Positions 7,123 to 10,070 of a DNA stretch of 10,070 bases are shown in pieces. Within the stretch, counting starts at the first letter, position 1. Each line of letters begins with the position of its first letter. Below the pieces are notes generated by a model that was not told where the DNA came from, ran no database searches, and saw only the letters and a program-made list of their open reading frames with translations. Both the position numbers and the translations under genes were made by a program. Where the stretch lies: positions 1 to 10,070 of the forward strand of contig NZ_SJDU01000049.1 of the NCBI RefSeq assembly GCF_005518285.1, in the 5' to 3' direction. This stretch comes from Brachyspira catarrhinii (GTDB lineage: Bacteria; Spirochaetota; Brachyspiria; Brachyspirales; Brachyspiraceae).

Positions 7123-7844
7123 TTTTTGAATATCGAATACGCGTAGCTGATTATTGCGGAAGCGGAAGACACATTTAAAGAATCGAAATCGTTTAACGAA
7201 TTTATCACTACGCTTCCATCCGAATTTTTCTTTATAGTTTCTCTCACTCCGATATGTTCGTTTCCTAATATAATCGCGGTTGGATAGTCGAATCTAAAAT
7301 TTTCCAAAGAAATTTCTCCTTTTTCGCTCGCGTAATATATCCAAAAACCTTTATCTTTCATTTTTCCCAACGCTTTATTTAAATTCGTTTCCGTTAATAT
7401 TGGCAAATGATAAGCCGCTCCTTGAGATACTTCGTAGACTTTTTCGTTTACTTTGGCTGAATTGTCTTTCGGAATTATTATTCCCGCCACTCCGAAAAAA
7501 TAAGCGTTTCTTACGATAGCTCCTAAATTATGAACATCGGTTATGGAATCCAATATAAATATTAAAGGTTTGCGTTTTTCTTTTAAATCTTTATTCAAGG
7601 CTTTATCCAAAAACGAGTCGATTCCAATTTCCGCATTTTCTTCAACTTCGGCGACTATCGAATAAACTTTTCCGATTATAGATTCGATTTCTTTTTTATC
7701 TACGATTTTTATTTTAATTTTTTTTCTTTCGGCAAGTTTTATTATTTCTTTTTCTCTTTTTGATAACGGAGATTTTATATATAAAATTTTTACCAAATCT
7801 TTATTAATAGCTTCCGTTATGGCGTTTTTTGAAGTTATAAACAT
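7119..7844 (-). CDS. rlmB: SpoU/TrmH-family RNA 2'-O-methyltransferase, RlmB-like
   Basis: This 241-residue SPOUT enzyme uses S-adenosylmethionine to 2'-O-methylate a ribose in RNA. Overall length and the small N-terminal substrate-binding domain (about 3-75, L30e-like) match RlmB, which modifies G2251 of 23S rRNA. Motif 1 is LDSITDVHNLGAIVRNA (98-114, with N106 and R112). Motif 2 is ILGNEHIGV (192-200), and motif 3 is SLNVSSASAI (222-231). The usual IPM before motif 3 is replaced by INS (214-216), which is mildly atypical and leaves room for a different TrmH-family target. The ATG at 7844 has only a weak ribosome site. The gene follows the acyl-CoA synthetase by 40 bases, and a TGTTATAAT promoter element lies in the gap. 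It meets dnaE tail to tail, with both stop codons inside TTAA. Family is firm, the exact target is inferred. Confidence 0.85.
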   Translation of the reverse strand: MFITSKNAITEAINKDLVKILYIKSPLSKREKEIIKLAERKKIKIKIVDKKEIESIIGKVYSIVAEVEENAEIGIDSFLDKALNKDLKEKRKPLIFILDSITDVHNLGAIVRNAYFFGVAGIIIPKDNSAKVNEKVYEVSQGAAYHLPILTETNLNKALGKMKDKGFWIYYASEKGEISLENFRFDYPTAIILGNEHIGVRETIKKNSDGSVVINSLNDFDSLNVSSASAIISYAYSIFKN

Positions 7845-7871
7845 ATTTTCTATTTTTATTTATGATACAAA

Positions 7872-7880
7872 ATTATAACA
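7872..7880 (-). promoter_or_regulatory. Extended -10 promoter element for the methyltransferase
   Basis: The minus strand reads TGTTATAAT, an extended -10 with perfect TATAAT (7872-7877), about 28 bases before the ATG at 7844. It is identical to the element upstream of cheX. The -35 region overlaps the end of the acyl-CoA synthetase gene and is poor (ATATCA at 17 bases), so activity would rest on the extended -10. It could give the methyltransferase expression independent of the gene upstream. Confidence 0.5.
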
Positions 7881-7884
7881 TAAA

Positions 7885-9759
7885 TTAATTTTTTTGATAT
7901 AGTTTTTCTATCTCTTCTTTATATTTTTGCATAATATCGAATCTTTTCATTTTTAAAGATTGAGTCAAAAGTCCGTTTTCAATACTAAATTCTTTATCCG
8001 TTATAATAGTTTTTGAAATTATTTCGTAAGGTCTAAATCCGTTTTTAGCGTTAATCAATCTTTTTAATTCGGACTTTATCAATTTATTAACTTCGGCAGA
8101 ATTACTTAAATCATCAAAATTATCATGAATCTTATGCTTCGTAAAATATTCTTTTATATTTTCCAAATTAATTACTATTATCGCTCCCGTTGAAGATTTA
8201 TCTTGTCCTATTAGCATTATTTGAGAGATATATTTTGATTCCATCGCTTTATTTTCAATCGGTTGCGGTTCTACATTTTCTCCCGTTAAAAGAACTATTG
8301 TTTCTTTCGCTCGTCCCGTCAAAACTATTTCGCCTTCTTTAGTATAAGTTCCCAAATCTCCCGAATCAAAAAAATCGTCTTTCTTTACGGTTTCGGTTAA
8401 TTCTTTATCTTTATAATATTCTTTAAATACATTCGGACCTTTTATATAGCAAACTCCCATAACTCCGTCTTTACAAATTTCTCCTTTTTTATCTCTTATT
8501 TCTATAGTCACTTCTGGAATAGGAGTTCCGCATGTTCCTCTAAAATTTTTGTAGGGAGACCTTAAAGTGACTACGGGCGAGGTTTCCGTTATTCCCCAGC
8601 CGACAACTAAATTTATTCCCGCAGCTTCAATAAAATCTTCAATATACATGGGCAAAGCTCCTCCGCCAGATATGGTTAAACGAAGTCTTCCGCCAGTCAG
8701 TTCGATTATTTTTTTATAAATTATTTTTTGAGCGAGTTTATGAAAAAAGAAATCGAATAAACCTATTTGATAATATCTTATTTGTTCTTCTTTTTTTTCT
8801 TCGCCTATTAAATAAGTTAAATTATTTTGGTATCTTAAATTTCTTATATATCTTATAGAGCCTTTTATTAAAGTTTTTGCAAGTATTTTTGAAAACAAAC
8901 CTTTTCTGTCGATATTTTTCATTACCGTATTGTATATATTAACCCAAATCGCTGGAACTGAAATAAATATATCGGGCTTCTCTTCAAAAAAATCTATCTT
9001 CAAATCTCTTTTATTCGTTATTGCCGTAAAACATCCCGTTATTCCCGTTACATAAGATATTGTTCTTTCGTAAATATGCCAAATTGGAAGTATGGTTAAA
9101 AGTTTTTCTCCGCTTTTTAATTTTATTATGTCGGGCAAAACTCTAACATTATGAAGTATATTTCCATGCGTCAAAACAACTCCTTTCGGTTTCCCCGTAG
9201 TTCCCGAAGTGTATATAATAGTGGCGATATTTTCGTTGTTTAATTTTTTAGCTTTATTTATGGCAAAATCTTCCTTGCCGTTTAATGCTTCTTTTCCCAA
9301 TTCCAAAAATTTATCGAAAGAATATATATTTTTATCTGGATTATGCATCGAGCTATCTAAAAAAATTATTAAAGATAAATCGTTATGATGTTTTTTTATT
9401 TTGTCGAAAACATATTTATTTTCAACGAGCGCCGCTTTTGATTCGCTATGTTCTATAATATAATTCAATTCTTCGGAAGTCGAATCGTTTCCTCTTGGCA
9501 CATCTACAGAACCCAAAGATAAAAGAGCCATATCGCATATAAACCATTCGATTCTGTTTTCTGAAAATATGGCGACATTTTTTGAAGATAAACCTTTAAT
9601 TTCAAAAGCTTTTGCAACGGCGTTTATTTTTTCGTATAATTCTTTATATATAATAGTCCTTTTTTCTCCGTTGTTGTTTCTGTATCTGTATGCGGGACTT
9701 TGAGGCATTTTCATTGCCGTTTCAAAATAAGCGCTTGGAATAGAATTATATTCTCTCAT
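7885..9759 (-). CDS. Long-chain acyl-CoA synthetase (AMP-forming)
   Basis: This 624-residue enzyme of the ANL adenylating superfamily is most like long-chain fatty-acid-CoA ligases. These activate a fatty acid with ATP to an acyl-adenylate, then transfer it to CoA, usually at the inner face of the membrane. Signatures are the phosphate-binding loop YTSGTTGKPKG (183-193), SGGGALP (364-370), GWGITETSP (387-395, the YGxTE motif with Trp for Tyr), SGDLG (466-470, ribose-binding D468) and the hinge TGRAKE (481-486). LTQSLKMKR (598-606) carries the probable C-terminal catalytic Lys603. Length fits the LC-FACS subgroup. ATG 9759 has AAGGA at 9 bases and a good promoter upstream. Whether it serves phospholipid synthesis from scavenged fatty acids or acyl recycling cannot be told from the window. 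An o-succinylbenzoate or other aryl ligase is less likely given the length and motifs. Confidence 0.9.
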   Translation of the reverse strand: MREYNSIPSAYFETAMKMPQSPAYRYRNNNGEKRTIIYKELYEKINAVAKAFEIKGLSSKNVAIFSENRIEWFICDMALLSLGSVDVPRGNDSTSEELNYIIEHSESKAALVENKYVFDKIKKHHNDLSLIIFLDSSMHNPDKNIYSFDKFLELGKEALNGKEDFAINKAKKLNNENIATIIYTSGTTGKPKGVVLTHGNILHNVRVLPDIIKLKSGEKLLTILPIWHIYERTISYVTGITGCFTAITNKRDLKIDFFEEKPDIFISVPAIWVNIYNTVMKNIDRKGLFSKILAKTLIKGSIRYIRNLRYQNNLTYLIGEEKKEEQIRYYQIGLFDFFFHKLAQKIIYKKIIELTGGRLRLTISGGGALPMYIEDFIEAAGINLVVGWGITETSPVVTLRSPYKNFRGTCGTPIPEVTIEIRDKKGEICKDGVMGVCYIKGPNVFKEYYKDKELTETVKKDDFFDSGDLGTYTKEGEIVLTGRAKETIVLLTGENVEPQPIENKAMESKYISQIMLIGQDKSSTGAIIVINLENIKEYFTKHKIHDNFDDLSNSAEVNKLIKSELKRLINAKNGFRPYEIISKTIITDKEFSIENGLLTQSLKMKRFDIMQKYKEEIEKLYQKN

Positions 9760-9802
9760 AAATACATATCCTTAAATAATAAATAAACATAATTAGTAGT
9801 TA

Positions 9803-9831
9803 ATTATAACTATAAATTGTAAATATTACAA
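9803..9831 (-). promoter_or_regulatory. Sigma-70-type promoter for the acyl-CoA synthetase gene
   Basis: On the minus strand, TTGTAA (9826-9831) and TATAAT (9803-9808) are 17 bases apart. Transcription would start near 9796, leaving a leader of about 36 bases with AAGGA (9769-9773). The -35 hexamer is formed exactly by the last sense codon (TTG) and stop (TAA) of the upstream glycosyltransferase. Confidence 0.7.
9817..9831. promoter_or_regulatory. Dyad overlapping the -35 box, possible Fur/PerR/Zur-family operator
   Basis: TTGTAAATATTACAA has perfect 6-base arms (TTGTAA/TTACAA) around 3 bases and covers the -35 hexamer of the acyl-CoA synthetase promoter. It differs at two of the 14 fixed positions from the B. 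subtilis PerR-type box TTATAATNATTATAA, apart from one arm position next to the centre. In such AT-rich DNA a chance match is possible. No regulator gene lies in the window. Confidence 0.3.
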
Positions 9832-10070
9832 GTTGTTTTTTATATAATCGAGGATATTTTCGGTATATTTATCGGGCGTAAAATCATCAAGTATTTTTTT
9901 TGAGGATTCTATTAATTCTATTTTTATATTTTTATTTTTATAAACTTTAAGCATTGCGTCCGTAAGCGAATCAATATTATTCATATCGCAGGAAATCGAA
10001 TAATCTTTTGCGACTTCATATACTCCAGAAAGATTCGATATTATTGAGATGCATAAGAATAAAGCGCTTC
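9826..10070 (-). CDS. Glycosyltransferase, GT4/group 1 type, C-terminal fragment (5' end outside window)
   Basis: The last 80 codons of a minus-strand gene are open from the window edge to a TAA at 9826-9828. The protein fragment fits the end of the C-terminal Rossmann domain of GT4-family glycosyltransferases, the half that binds the nucleotide-sugar donor. SIISNLSGVYEVAKD (residues 8-22 of the fragment) corresponds to the usual P-V-I-A-S-x-x-G-G-x-x-E segment. CDMNNIDSLTDAMLKVY (27-43) corresponds to the segment read as V-x-P-x-D, then L-x-x-A-I. The closing helix with DDFTPDKYTENIL (61-73) corresponds to the F-S/T-W-x-x-x segment before the C-terminus. The first GGxxE glycine appears as Leu-Ser-Gly. 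Donor and acceptor cannot be inferred; LPS, lipo-oligosaccharide or glycolipid assembly is typical. No terminator separates it from the next gene. Confidence 0.7.
   Translation of the reverse strand, partial: SALFLCISIISNLSGVYEVAKDYSISCDMNNIDSLTDAMLKVYKNKNIKIELIESSKKILDDFTPDKYTENILDYIKNNL

Overview
The window is AT-rich (about 28-30% GC, estimated by eye) and holds only chromosomal genes. It most likely comes from a spirochaete of the genus Brachyspira or a close relative. The grounds are the base composition, a stand-alone CheX-type chemotaxis phosphatase, a spirochaete-style lipobox and the general look of the proteins. The genus is an inference; no database was consulted. I see no prophage, insertion sequence, CRISPR array, tRNA or rRNA.

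Layout. Bases 1-170 are non-coding. They carry what may be the 3' arm of a terminator and a palindromic intergenic repeat built from alternating ATTGC/GCAAT words. Bases 171-3202 are a minus-strand three-gene cluster, read cheX, then a CNNM/CorC-type membrane protein with paired CBS domains, then a CapA-like metallophosphatase lipoprotein. The last two genes overlap by 11 bases. Bases 3203-3465 are a divergent intergenic region with a good sigma-70-type promoter facing each way. Bases 3466-7122 are dnaE, the replicative DNA polymerase III alpha subunit, on the plus strand. On the minus strand, and meeting dnaE tail to tail through a shared TTAA, is a SpoU/TrmH-family rRNA 2'-O-methyltransferase resembling RlmB (7119-7844). 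Upstream of it are a long-chain acyl-CoA synthetase (7885-9759) and the last 80 codons of a GT4-type glycosyltransferase (9826 to the window end).

Functionally this is housekeeping: replication, ribosome modification, fatty-acid activation, envelope or ion-related proteins, and adaptation in chemotaxis. The cheX-CorC-CapA linkage is unexpected, because in better-known spirochaetes cheX sits beside cheA and cheY. The acyl-CoA synthetase and methyltransferase genes are probably co-transcribed, although each has promoter-like sequence of its own.

The most striking signal is compositional. Reading every line and line junction, I found no GATC and no GTAC in the whole window. Roughly 25 of each would be expected at this composition. 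Codon choices around potential GATC sites look adjusted to avoid it. No undescribed multi-gene system is evident.
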